Positions 23,491-31,041 of a stretch of 64,000 bases of DNA are shown here, one piece after another. Source of the DNA: Mucilaginibacter sp. L196 (GTDB lineage Bacteria; Bacteroidota; Bacteroidia; Sphingobacteriales; Sphingobacteriaceae); assembly GCF_009765905.1 (NCBI RefSeq), contig NZ_LMUO01000015.1:154219-218218 (forward strand), given 5' to 3'. Each line of letters starts with the position of its first letter. The first letter of the stretch is position 1. A program made the position numbers and the translations under genes. The notes beneath the pieces are model-generated. The model searched no databases. It worked only from the letters and a program-made list of their open reading frames with translations, and was not told where the DNA came from.

Positions 23491-24166
23491 TGTTACAAGT
23501 GATTATGTAACACAAGGCCTTTTTAGAAATTTCTTGAACGGAAACGGGTTTATAGCGAATAACTCTAACATAAATACACCTCAAACTGCTAATTTTAATA
23601 TTACTGGCGAGGGCTTATTCCTGGCTGGAAACGGTACAGGTGTGTCTGTTAAATCAGGCATAGGCGGAGGCAATTTGGCAGAGGTGGATATTTATAACTC
23701 GTCTGGTACAGTATCCTCGTATTATAGAAACGCATCATTGGGTTTTGCAGATTTTACCGAACATACGCCTGGAGTATTCGGATGGCAGATGACTTATAAC
23801 ACGACTACTGGCGCAACCGATTTTACAGGACGAACCCATTTTAAAGATAGTGTAACTACAAATCAGTTGCCTGTTAATCCTTATGATGTTGTAAATAAAG
23901 CTTACATAGATAGTTTATTTAACTCTAGTGGGCCATCTAGTACCTTAATTACAAGAGAAGCCCCAAGCGGGGTTCAGAACGGTATTAATGAGGTATTCAC
24001 CTTAGTTAATATACCAATAATTGGTAGTGAGTCCGTATTTCTTAATGGGGTATTACAAGATGAAGGTGTAGGCGAAGATTACACAATTAGTGGAAGTACA
24101 ATAACTTTCTTGAGCACTATTCAACCTACAGATAAAATAAGAGTTAATTATTCAATTATTTATTAA
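23261..24166 (+). CDS. Signal-peptide-bearing fibre-like protein C (short)
   Basis: 301 residues. The same signal peptide as A (MKDSIKYLVASSKIGFLICL then FLLIGEVAHA|Q) and the N-terminal WLGVTGIAQYNSTTNAYRWN domain. The central part (NINTPQTANFNITGEGLF; GRTHFKDSVTTNQ; LPVNPYDVVNKAYIDSLF) is the DVVNKAY fibre module also found in B. It then ends in a short domain (VFTLVNIPIIGSESVFLNGV and DYTISGSTITFLSTIQPTD), a recurrent fibre appendage in phages. The gene is much shorter than A and B and the next gene follows after 8 bases, so the tip function may reside in that next gene. Confidence 0.7.
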   Translation: MYMKDSIKYLVASSKIGFLICLFLLIGEVAHAQETWLGVTGIAQYNSTTNAYRWNFGTNGLFSPYDLFLNKADSLTTVTSDYVTQGLFRNFLNGNGFIANNSNINTPQTANFNITGEGLFLAGNGTGVSVKSGIGGGNLAEVDIYNSSGTVSSYYRNASLGFADFTEHTPGVFGWQMTYNTTTGATDFTGRTHFKDSVTTNQLPVNPYDVVNKAYIDSLFNSSGPSSTLITREAPSGVQNGINEVFTLVNIPIIGSESVFLNGVLQDEGVGEDYTISGSTITFLSTIQPTDKIRVNYSIIY

Positions 24167-24174
24167 ATAAGCTT

Positions 24175-25902
24175 ATGAGCACCACACAACTTAATTTCAG
24201 CCAAATTCCGTCGAATGTAATTGATATTTTATATAGTAATTTAGTAGCTGCAATCAGTGCATCTACTTTAATTAAAGGTGAATATTATAGAATTACAGAT
24301 TATCAGACTGTACATAACTTACCTAATGTTAGTCCAATTGTAGTTAATACAGGTCCAATTGAAGCTATAATAGTATTTGCACTGAATAATAATACTATAT
24401 CTTGTGAAGCTAGATCTGAATCATTTCCTAGTGATATAATTTCTTATACTATAAATAATAGTTCTATCCCAGGTGCAACTAAAGGAGTTATTTATAGAAG
24501 AATTGATGCATACTATAATGTAGATGTACCTAATGACTTTAGAAATGTACATTATAGGAGATGGAAATTTAATCCACCAGCATTTAACTCAGCTTCAGCA
24601 TATAATCAATTAGATCCAACTTTAGGCACTGATGGAGCTGTATACTACTGTTTAAAACCAGGTGGATTCACTGCAGGTACAGCTACTAATCCTACATCTA
24701 CTGATGATAATTGGGTACAAGTATATCCAAATAATAATCACTATACTGCATATGAGAATACACCTAATCCAGGTGGTTTAGCTTTCATTTCTAACAATAG
24801 GAATGTCTCACCTAACATTAGTTACTGTCCTTTAACTAGTACTACAGATTTCTTAGATAGTACTTTATTTCAAAGTTATAATACTAATGGAGTAAGTTAT
24901 ACTAATATTAAATTTAAAGATTCAGGTAACCATACTCAAACTGCTCAGTTACTTGATCTTGTAGTATATGCTGACTCAGGTGCAGTAGGATTGTTTGACT
25001 GTGAATTTGGGTGGTTTAATAGCTCAGACTCAAATTATTCTATGGGTACTATAGTCTTAGCTTCAGGTGCATATATTAATCACATGAATTTACGTGATGG
25101 AATATATTACTCTGTTATTCAAGTAGCTCAAAATGGATTTATAGCTTTATTTGATAGTAATCAACAAATGTATGGTGTAAATATTAATACAAGTCTGATG
25201 CAGCAAGTAACTGGAAGTTTTCAATACTGTACTATAAGGAGTACATTTTCTCATTACTTCTCACAAAATTCAACATGTTTCTGTGTATTTCCTAACTATG
25301 TTAAAGAAATTTATGCACTAGGAGGGTTAGGTAATTTAATATTCAATACATCATCTGCTTTTTATAATAATTCATTTCTTCAGAATTTTGGTCAAGAATG
25401 GTATAGTGACGGTGCTTATGCTGGATCAGCTAGACAAGTCAATGTCACAGCCCCAATTATATATAAGACTGTATTAGGTAACTTCGCTGATCAGTATGGA
25501 GTATGGGCACCTTTATCACAGATGGTGGCTCAAATGAGTGGTAGACATATTTCTTATGCATATGAACCACCTGCAAGTAAAACTGTAATTGATATTACTA
25601 CGGGTACTCCTACTGTAGTTACTTGGCAAGTTAATTTAGTAGGTATAAATCTAACTGATATGGGCGGTACAGGTACATCTGCATTTCCGTACCCTACTAC
25701 TCTAGAGTATATGACTTACTTCACTGCTCATGGAAATGATTTTCAAGTGCAGCAGAAAGATTTAATATCAGGTGTATGGACTCCTAATAATAATCCAACA
25801 TATACTATTGATTCAGTTGACGAAAATAATAATATAACTCAATGCACATTCCACCCTAATACTGCAACGGGGGTTACTGAAACTAGATTTATAATAGTAT
25901 AG
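24175..25902 (+). CDS. AT-rich tail fibre/tip protein
   Basis: 575 residues without a signal peptide. The sequence has YRITDYQTVHNLPNVSPI, VIYRRIDAYYNVDVPNDFRN and VHYRRWKF, which I recognise from large Bacteroidota phage structural or fibre proteins but cannot name. A repeated-strand region around residues 240-400 suggests a beta-helix. The ending FHPNTATGVTETRFIIV is a strand. Third codon positions are almost all A or T, well below the GC content of the neighbouring tail genes, which suggests recent acquisition. It probably acts together with or as the tip of fibre C. Confidence 0.55.
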   Translation: MSTTQLNFSQIPSNVIDILYSNLVAAISASTLIKGEYYRITDYQTVHNLPNVSPIVVNTGPIEAIIVFALNNNTISCEARSESFPSDIISYTINNSSIPGATKGVIYRRIDAYYNVDVPNDFRNVHYRRWKFNPPAFNSASAYNQLDPTLGTDGAVYYCLKPGGFTAGTATNPTSTDDNWVQVYPNNNHYTAYENTPNPGGLAFISNNRNVSPNISYCPLTSTTDFLDSTLFQSYNTNGVSYTNIKFKDSGNHTQTAQLLDLVVYADSGAVGLFDCEFGWFNSSDSNYSMGTIVLASGAYINHMNLRDGIYYSVIQVAQNGFIALFDSNQQMYGVNINTSLMQQVTGSFQYCTIRSTFSHYFSQNSTCFCVFPNYVKEIYALGGLGNLIFNTSSAFYNNSFLQNFGQEWYSDGAYAGSARQVNVTAPIIYKTVLGNFADQYGVWAPLSQMVAQMSGRHISYAYEPPASKTVIDITTGTPTVVTWQVNLVGINLTDMGGTGTSAFPYPTTLEYMTYFTAHGNDFQVQQKDLISGVWTPNNNPTYTIDSVDENNNITQCTFHPNTATGVTETRFIIV

Positions 25903-25929
25903 TTTATCAAATAAATAAAAAACAATAAT

Positions 25930-26448
25930 ATGAAAAATTGCAAAACCACGCTTTTCGGGATTGGCTCGGCATTCGTCCTGGTATTAGTAACATTTTTAGT
26001 AAAACGCTCTGTTGACCCTGAAACAATGGCTATTGCTATTGGCTTGGTTGGTGTTGGTTGGTCGGCTAAAGATGCACCGATAGTAATTCAGAGCCTAGCA
26101 GATACAGCGTCTGAAATACCATTGCTTAAAACATCCGCCGGACAGCAGATTGTGGGATTAGGAGATTCAGTAATTGATTTGACATCAGCCTCACATCCTA
26201 CAAATATATTGTTAAGTGATATTAAAACAGGTATTGACACCTTAAATCAAAACATAAGTGCAGCACCAGCAGCGCCATCTGTTGTAACTATTACCGATAC
26301 AAATGATGCACCGGCTGCCACTGAAGAAGTTGCTCCGGTTATAGCTGAGCCTACTAATCTTGAAAAAGCACAAATAGCATTACAGGCCGCTCAGGACTTG
26401 GTAAGCTCATTGACAATTGCTCCTCCTAAAGCATCCATTGCTGCATAA
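25930..26448 (+). CDS. Membrane protein, candidate holin
   Basis: 172 residues. The first 55 residues form two hydrophobic stretches (TTLFGIGSAFVLVLVTFLV and ETMAIAIGLVGVGWSA). A small soluble domain and an Ala/Pro-rich low-complexity C-terminus follow. Its stop overlaps the endolysin start (TAATG at 26,446-26,450). Two N-terminal TM segments, the 4-base coupling to a muramidase, and the position before it fit a holin-like lysis role. The long Ala/Pro C-terminus is unusual for a holin, so a membrane anchor or spanin-like function is also possible. Confidence 0.5.
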   Translation: MKNCKTTLFGIGSAFVLVLVTFLVKRSVDPETMAIAIGLVGVGWSAKDAPIVIQSLADTASEIPLLKTSAGQQIVGLGDSVIDLTSASHPTNILLSDIKTGIDTLNQNISAAPAAPSVVTITDTNDAPAATEEVAPVIAEPTNLEKAQIALQAAQDLVSSLTIAPPKASIAA

Positions 26449-27020
26449 TGGCTGACTTCGGCATCGCATTTAGAATAACTATCCTCGGGAATGAGGGTGG
26501 TTATAATCCCGGTATCGGCGAAAAGGAAACTTATCGAGGCATTGACCGTGGCGCTAACCCCGGATGGGCGGGCTGGAAAATTGTGGACGTGTACAAAAGG
26601 GATAACCCCGGCACATCAGAGGCTAAGCTGAATGTTTTGCTTTCGCAGAATAACGCGCTGCAACTTAATATTCAACAATTTTATAAAGAAGGATATTGGG
26701 ATGTAGTAAATCTGGATAAAGCTATTGATCAGCAATTGGCCAACAACTTGTTTGATTGTTCGGTGAACCAGGGTGAAGGAATGGCGCGCAAGTTTATGCA
26801 GCTGGCTTGTAACCAGGTAATGACCTATACGCATTCGACTTTAAAGATGCTGGTTGTGGATAGGGTGATTGGCCCGGCTACGTTAGCGGCTTTTAACAGC
26901 TTGCCACCGGCAGATCTGATGCAGGAAATTAACGTTGAGCGCTTAAATAGCTATAAGCTTGATGCTGGCTGGAACGAATGGAACCACGTTTGGGAGAAAC
27001 GATTATTGAATTACGTATAA
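26448..27020 (+). CDS. Endolysin, GH108 N-acetylmuramidase
   Basis: 190 residues. The N-terminus has ILGNEGGYNPGIGEKETYRG, the (N)EGGY motif of glycoside hydrolase family 108 whose Glu is catalytic, followed by the peptidoglycan-binding-3-like C-terminal region (VDRVIGPATLAAFNS, RLNSYKLDAGWNEWNHVW). It cleaves the N-acetylmuramic acid beta-1,4 linkage to release progeny. No signal peptide, so it needs a holin. Length is typical for the family. The start is translationally coupled to the membrane protein upstream. Confidence 0.9.
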   Translation: MADFGIAFRITILGNEGGYNPGIGEKETYRGIDRGANPGWAGWKIVDVYKRDNPGTSEAKLNVLLSQNNALQLNIQQFYKEGYWDVVNLDKAIDQQLANNLFDCSVNQGEGMARKFMQLACNQVMTYTHSTLKMLVVDRVIGPATLAAFNSLPPADLMQEINVERLNSYKLDAGWNEWNHVWEKRLLNYV

Positions 27021-27031
27021 AGCATACTTGA

Positions 27032-27319
27032 ATGACTCAGATTGAGAATGAGCAGATTAAACAATTAACAAACCAGGTTGAAAATTTGAATTCATCGGTA
27101 GAACAGATAAAAACTGCTTTGTTGGGCAATGAATATAATAAGGATGGTGGGCTTGTTGACCGACAAAAAGTTATTGAAATTAAATTGGCTGAGCATGAGG
27201 GCTGGATTCAAAAATTTAAATGGATAGGCACTATAGGAATTGGCGCTGCTGCCTTAATTGAATTTATATATCAATTTACCAATATCTTCTCTGCTATTTT
27301 TCCGCATCTAAAAAAGTAA
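27032..27319 (+). CDS. Coiled-coil/TM phage protein, XhlA-like
   Basis: 95 residues: an N-terminal coiled coil (EQIKQLTNQVENLNSSVEQI) and a single C-terminal hydrophobic segment (WIGTIGIGAAALIEFIYQF). This layout resembles XhlA-type lysis proteins and other small phage membrane adaptors. It lies 12 bases after the endolysin stop. I assign it to the lysis block by architecture and position; an alternative is a tail-associated or superinfection-exclusion membrane protein. Confidence 0.5.
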   Translation: MTQIENEQIKQLTNQVENLNSSVEQIKTALLGNEYNKDGGLVDRQKVIEIKLAEHEGWIQKFKWIGTIGIGAAALIEFIYQFTNIFSAIFPHLKK

Positions 27320-27352
27320 GTAATAAATTATTACACATTAAAAACAAAAATC

Positions 27353-27841
27353 ATGAGTCTTTTTTCTTGTTTAAGTAAAGCTGAAAGTAATGTGCAAACT
27401 GCACTTGCGAAAGAGTGGGCAGCGGTACCGGCCACTGATCAGAATGTAATATTAGAAATATTACAAATGGCGAATGTTTTAAAAGCCAATAACACGCTTA
27501 ATGGTGATGCTATTGTAGCTGCTATTACCAAATTATTGGGGCAATCTTTTGTTACCGGTTTCTTAGGTGTGGTAGACAAGGTAGCTGCAAACATTGGTAT
27601 AGAAGTACCTGCTGCCAGTACCCCAGTACAAACCTTGCAATTGATCGCATCGTCATTAACACCTAAGAGCGGCACCAGTTGGGAGGATGAGGTGTTAAGT
27701 ATCGCGGTTTATTCATTAACTAATTTAGTACCGGGTGGAGCAATAGTGCGTGCAATTGCAATTCCGTTGGTACAATGGGTTTTTGATAACGTGTTTAATG
27801 GGAGCGCTGCTGCCACAGCTTCATTAGCAGTAGCCGCATAA
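27353..27841 (+). CDS. Hypothetical phage protein
   Basis: 162 residues; rich in Ala and Val, with a helical N-terminus (SKAESNVQTALAKEWAAVPA) and three moderately hydrophobic helices, the last near the C-terminus (IVRAIAIPLVQWVFDNVF). There is no clear signal peptide. I do not recognise the family. It lies between the lysis genes and the nuclease-like gene. A membrane-associated or phage-specific accessory role is possible. Confidence 0.5.
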   Translation: MSLFSCLSKAESNVQTALAKEWAAVPATDQNVILEILQMANVLKANNTLNGDAIVAAITKLLGQSFVTGFLGVVDKVAANIGIEVPAASTPVQTLQLIASSLTPKSGTSWEDEVLSIAVYSLTNLVPGGAIVRAIAIPLVQWVFDNVFNGSAAATASLAVAA

Positions 27842-27918
27842 ATATAATGCCCGGAGGAAAATAACCCGGTTTGATAGTTGGGAACAAAGTACGCTGACGT
27901 TTTCACAAACCAATCAAA

Positions 27919-28788
27919 ATGAAAACAAGGAATTATATTTATATACTATTAGTATGGCTGTTGTTATGCTTAAATGCGGCATATTGTAATGCCCAGAAAA
28001 CAACCAATGTTGAGGCGGGCACAAAGGCCCGGTTGCAGGATAGTGTGTATAATTCGGCTTATGTGAAGAAGCTTTATGCGCAATACCCTACGGTTAAAAG
28101 TGTTTTTTGCAGTGGATGCAGGTTATGGGTAAATCCTTATTTAACATCAATCGCGGATACCGTAAAAGGTTACCCGGTTTGTGAGCATGCAACTTTTACA
28201 GCTGCTGATGTGTCGGCTCAAGAAGCAGCCAATATCCCAAGAAGTGGCGTGTATGCGAATTGGAATATAACGCCCGGTGAACCCAACTATGATGAACTAT
28301 ACAGCTACATCAATAGGCTGATTAATAAACCAATGTCGCTTTTTGAAATAGTTTACGGCCATTGTGCCGCAGCATGGATACTGATGGCACATGATAAAAA
28401 CGGCGCCATATTAAGCAATACAGAAATTTACTGCGAATTTGGTGAATATCAGAGGCAGAATATTGGAACTATGATTTCCAGTGAAGATACTACAAGATTA
28501 CTTTTAGGCGCCACGCTGAACAAAGTAAAGCATCCCGTATTGGCTGATTCAGTTGAAATATGGGCGGGTTGTGTAAGCTCTGACACCTCGAAAGTTTATA
28601 GTTTTAAGGGCTGATCGATCACCATTCCTGACGCTGTTTGAAAAATTATCAAGTTTAACGGTGAGACGGTTTCTTACTGGATGCCGAATAAGGTTACGGA
28701 GGATGTAGCATTATTACCCCACAGACACATCAATTATGAGGATTTGGTTAAGAGAATTGGATTTGATCCGGAGCAGGTATTGAAATAG
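27919..28788 (+). pseudogene. Secreted DNA/RNA non-specific endonuclease-like, interrupted
   Basis: The open part (27,919-28,614) encodes 231 residues with a signal peptide (IYILLVWLLLCLNAAYCNAQ). Two in-frame TGA codons (28,612-28,614 and 28,639-28,641) interrupt a frame that continues to TAG at 28,786-28,788 with KIIKFNGETVSYWMPN and VTEDVALLPHRHINYEDLV, typical of the C-terminus of DNA/RNA non-specific endonucleases. The body has HATFTAADVSAQEAANIP and NWNITPGEPNYDELYSYI, weakly like the metal-binding His/Asn region, but the DRGH motif is not intact. It is probably inactive or truncated. Confidence 0.5.
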
Positions 28789-28807
28789 TTTTTTATTAGG
28801 GTGAGTT

Positions 28808-28851
28808 AAAATGAATGCCGGAAGATGCGAGATCGACCGGCATTCATTTTT
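28808..28851. terminator. Strong bidirectional terminator
   Basis: A 14-bp stem AAAATGAATGCCGG (28,808-28,821) with CCGGCATTCATTTT (28,837-28,850), followed by T. It closes the prophage late unit. Confidence 0.8.
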
Positions 28852-28909
28852 AGATAACCTTTTACAGTCAAATGCCGTTATAATTATACCTTATCACTTT
28901 TTTATATTG

Positions 28910-29052
28910 AAGTGCAAAAAACATTGTACTTCTGCGAGTTGCCTGATCCGAAATTCTGAAAAAAATTAGCAACACAAAAGGTATCTGTACGCCCAAAATG
29001 GCGTAGCTGTGCTTTTGTGTAGCGTGTCCCCTCGGAACGCTTGATCAGGCAA
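28910..29052 (+). ncRNA. Candidate structured RNA, 4 helices
   Basis: Perfect complementarities stack in 143 nt: a 9-bp hairpin 28,910-28,918/28,924-28,932; an enclosing 10-bp helix 28,939-28,948/29,043-29,052; a 9-bp helix 28,972-28,980/29,012-29,020 with an inner 6-bp helix 28,988-28,993/29,000-29,005; and a 5-bp hairpin 29,021-29,025/29,037-29,041 abutting it. No RNA family was recognised. The strand is given as + because the radC-like gene follows on +; the minus strand is equally able to fold. Confidence 0.5.
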
Positions 29053-29087
29053 AAGTTAATACTACGTCATTTTTTTTTTGCCTATCC

Positions 29088-29525
29088 TTGAAAAATTCAC
29101 AATTACGCGTAAGCTTCAGCTCACGTATATTATCTTCACCTCTCACCGGTTCTGACGAAAGCTATAGTTATTTGCTTAAAATTTGGGATAAAGCATTAAT
29201 TAATATTCAGGAACAGGTTTATTTGCTTTGCATAAATAACAGTAACGAGGTGATAGGCTGGCGTTGTATAAATACCGGGACTGGTAATGAGACATTATTT
29301 GATATCAAATTTGCGTTAAGCTGTTCGCTAAATTGCCTTGCGTCAAAAATAATTATCGCGCACAACCATCCTTCAGGCATATTAAAGCCATCGGGAGGGG
29401 ATTTAAACATAACTGATCGACTAAGTAAAGCAGCTGAATTGATGGATATAAAGCTACTGGATCATATTATAGTTAACCGTAATAATTATTATTCGTTTAA
29501 GGATCATGGGTTGATGAGAGCTTAG
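29088..29525 (+). CDS. RadC-like JAB-domain protein
   Basis: 145 residues. The motif IIIAHNHPSGILKPSGGD carries the JAB/MPN zinc site (HxH...D; S/G-rich), and KLLDHIIVNRNNYYSFKDHG is the RadC C-terminus. RadC-like genes are frequent in bacterial mobile elements. The first codon available is TTG at 29,088; no in-frame ATG lies between the upstream stop and the conserved start, so the real start is uncertain. A T10 tract lies 8 nt before it. It is convergent with the integrase, and their stop codons overlap by 4 bp. Biological role is unproven in the family. Confidence 0.8.
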   Translation: MKNSQLRVSFSSRILSSPLTGSDESYSYLLKIWDKALINIQEQVYLLCINNSNEVIGWRCINTGTGNETLFDIKFALSCSLNCLASKIIIAHNHPSGILKPSGGDLNITDRLSKAAELMDIKLLDHIIVNRNNYYSFKDHGLMRA

Positions 29526-30778
29526 AATGTAAGATCCTCCGGGCCGTATACATTCAGGAGCGTAATATCATAATCGCGCTGGTATTGTTTGGTTGATTTT
29601 GGGTCGGTATGCCTGGCTTTATGACTGATATCGTAACCATCGATGCCCTTCATTAATAAATGCACGATTCTGGTGTGTTTAAGGCCGTATATTGTAAAAT
29701 CATCCGATAGCCCAAGTTCGGTGCGTATAGGGCGCCATCGATCAGCAAATAGATCCTTATGGCATTTAAATTCTGAAGGCTCTCCGCCCTTTCCAAAAAT
29801 GTAAAAGTTGTTAGGTATGGTGTCAAAATTTATAATATCCAGTACTGCTTCAAACTCCGGTTCATAATCCCGGTAAGCCTCGGTGCCGGTTTTATCAAGG
29901 TCTGCGGAGAAATGAATGCGTTTTAATGTCCGGTCGATATCACCAACTTTTAATTTCATCAATTCTGTTTTACTCCGTATCATCGTCCAATAAGTGAATT
30001 CCATTACGTGGTAAACCAGGAACTCTTCTTTCTCAATTAATTTTGCTTTTACAAGCTCTAATGTCTCCCGATCATACCACCGGTGTTTATGCTTTTGCGT
30101 TTTTACCTTTTGAAGCTTACCCCGGATAGGGTTAACAGTAACATATTCTTCCAGCTCCAACCAGTTAAAGAGATTGGTGAGGGTATCCATCTCATTATTA
30201 AATGTAGTGGGCTCCCACCCTTTCGCCTTTTTAGCAGCCATGAGTGCCGAAGAGATATCCATGCGGGTTAACTGGCTTACCGGCGTACTGATGGTCTCTA
30301 AGTCTTCAAAATACTTTTTAAACCAGCTGGCGGTTACCCGGTAGGTAGATACAGAATTACGATTTCTGGTGCGCTCCATACGGCTTTCAACCCAAAGGTC
30401 ACAAGCCTTATTGATTGGAGTGAGTTTGCGGCGTTCGGCTTCGGTGAGGGTTGCTTTGGCTGTAATTACAGCCGCTTTTTCTTTTATTATAGTTTCTACA
30501 GTTTCCTTACGTTCTGTTATCGCGTTTAACTTAGACAGCGCAAGCTCAAAAGGATTATAATTTAATTTTTCTAATCTATATTTCCACACCTGGCGACATT
30601 CTTCCGCGTAAATTTCACGTTCTTCCCCCTGATAACGATTAATATTATCTTTCTTTTTTATTCGTATGCGCCTCCGCGAGTATTTATGCCAAAGCACTTC
30701 AGGCACATCATGGTTCCAATAAATGAAATATTCTTTAGGATTTTGACGGTTTATCTGCGGATCACTTGGTGGTTGCAT
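29522..30778 (-). CDS. Tyrosine recombinase (prophage integrase)
   Basis: 418 residues from the ATG at 30,778. A longer frame reaches back to 30,919, but its first 47 codons would lie inside tRNA-His, so I reject that start. The N-terminal half is basic with an arm-binding type region (SRRRIRIKKKDNINRYQGEE), then a SAM-like core-binding domain, and a C-terminal catalytic domain: Arg in TYWTMIRSKTELMKLK (about 268), Lys in DKTG (about 296), box II GLKHTR (about 367; usual Arg replaced by Lys), His in ARHTDPKSTKQY (about 390) and Tyr nucleophile (about 399). It is placed between the prophage and the tRNA, as an attachment-site-adjacent integrase. Confidence 0.85.
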   Translation of the reverse strand: MQPPSDPQINRQNPKEYFIYWNHDVPEVLWHKYSRRRIRIKKKDNINRYQGEEREIYAEECRQVWKYRLEKLNYNPFELALSKLNAITERKETVETIIKEKAAVITAKATLTEAERRKLTPINKACDLWVESRMERTRNRNSVSTYRVTASWFKKYFEDLETISTPVSQLTRMDISSALMAAKKAKGWEPTTFNNEMDTLTNLFNWLELEEYVTVNPIRGKLQKVKTQKHKHRWYDRETLELVKAKLIEKEEFLVYHVMEFTYWTMIRSKTELMKLKVGDIDRTLKRIHFSADLDKTGTEAYRDYEPEFEAVLDIINFDTIPNNFYIFGKGGEPSEFKCHKDLFADRWRPIRTELGLSDDFTIYGLKHTRIVHLLMKGIDGYDISHKARHTDPKSTKQYQRDYDITLLNVYGPEDLTF

Positions 30779-30800
30779 ACGTCTGATTAACTTTAAAAGT

Positions 30801-30822
30801 GTGTCCCGATTGTGTCCCGATT
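30801..30822. repeat. 11-bp tandem direct repeat near integrase start
   Basis: GTGTCCCGATT occurs twice in succession (30,801-30,811 and 30,812-30,822), between the integrase start and the tRNA terminator. Such direct repeats next to an integrase and attachment site could be arm-type binding sites for the recombinase. Confidence 0.45.
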
Positions 30823-30854
30823 GCAAAAAAACGGGCATTTCTGCCCGTTTTTGC
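30823..30854 (-). terminator. Terminator downstream of tRNA-His
   Basis: AAAAACGGGCA loop TGCCCGTTTTT (within 30,823-30,854), symmetrical, 4 bases after the tRNA CCA end when read on the minus strand. Confidence 0.75.
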
Positions 30855-30857
30855 ATG

Positions 30858-30935
30858 TGGGGTAAATGATGGGGCTCGAACCCACGACCCTCGGTACCAC
30901 AAACCGATGCTCTAACCAACTGAGCTACATCTACC
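30858..30935 (-). tRNA. tRNA-His (anticodon GTG)
   Basis: Complementary acceptor arms GTAGATG/CATTTAC (30,928-30,934 and 30,862-30,868), anticodon stem TCGGT/ACCGA and loop TTGTGGT with anticodon GTG. The extra G at position -1 (30,935) pairs with C73 (30,861), the hallmark of tRNA-His. CCA is encoded (30,860-30,858). The prophage side of the gene is its 3' end, as expected for integration into a tRNA. Confidence 0.95.
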
Positions 30936-30949
30936 GTTTTTCAGAGATG

Positions 30950-30980
30950 CAAAAGTATGAATCTTGCGGATAATTGCAAA
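30950..30980 (-). promoter_or_regulatory. Promoter of tRNA-His
   Basis: On the minus strand: TTTG (30,977-30,980), a 19-nt spacer and TACTTTTG (30,950-30,957), matching the Bacteroidota consensus TTTG-N19-TAnnTTTG exactly. It lies about 15 nt upstream of the mature 5' end. Confidence 0.85.
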
Positions 30981-31028
30981 GCTTTTTTAATATTACATTT
31001 AGCTTACGTGTTAAAATACTGATTTAGT

Positions 31029-31036
31029 TAGATTTG
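31029..31036 (+). promoter_or_regulatory. Candidate -7 box for copA
   Basis: TAGATTTG matches TAnnTTTG; only 5 nt separate it from the copA ATG, so a leaderless transcript is implied. No clear -33 TTTG was found at normal spacing. Confidence 0.5.
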
Positions 31037-31041
31037 AGATT

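Noticed and set aside
27919..28788. TGA read as Trp (alternative genetic code) in the nuclease-like gene
   Set aside because: Several prophage genes clearly use TGA as their stop, for example at 10,769-10,771 and 16,468-16,470; decay is simpler.
30779..30919. 47-codon N-terminal extension of the integrase, into the tRNA gene
   Set aside because: The extra codons read through the tRNA and its terminator, while a good ATG at 30,778 begins the basic arm-binding region.
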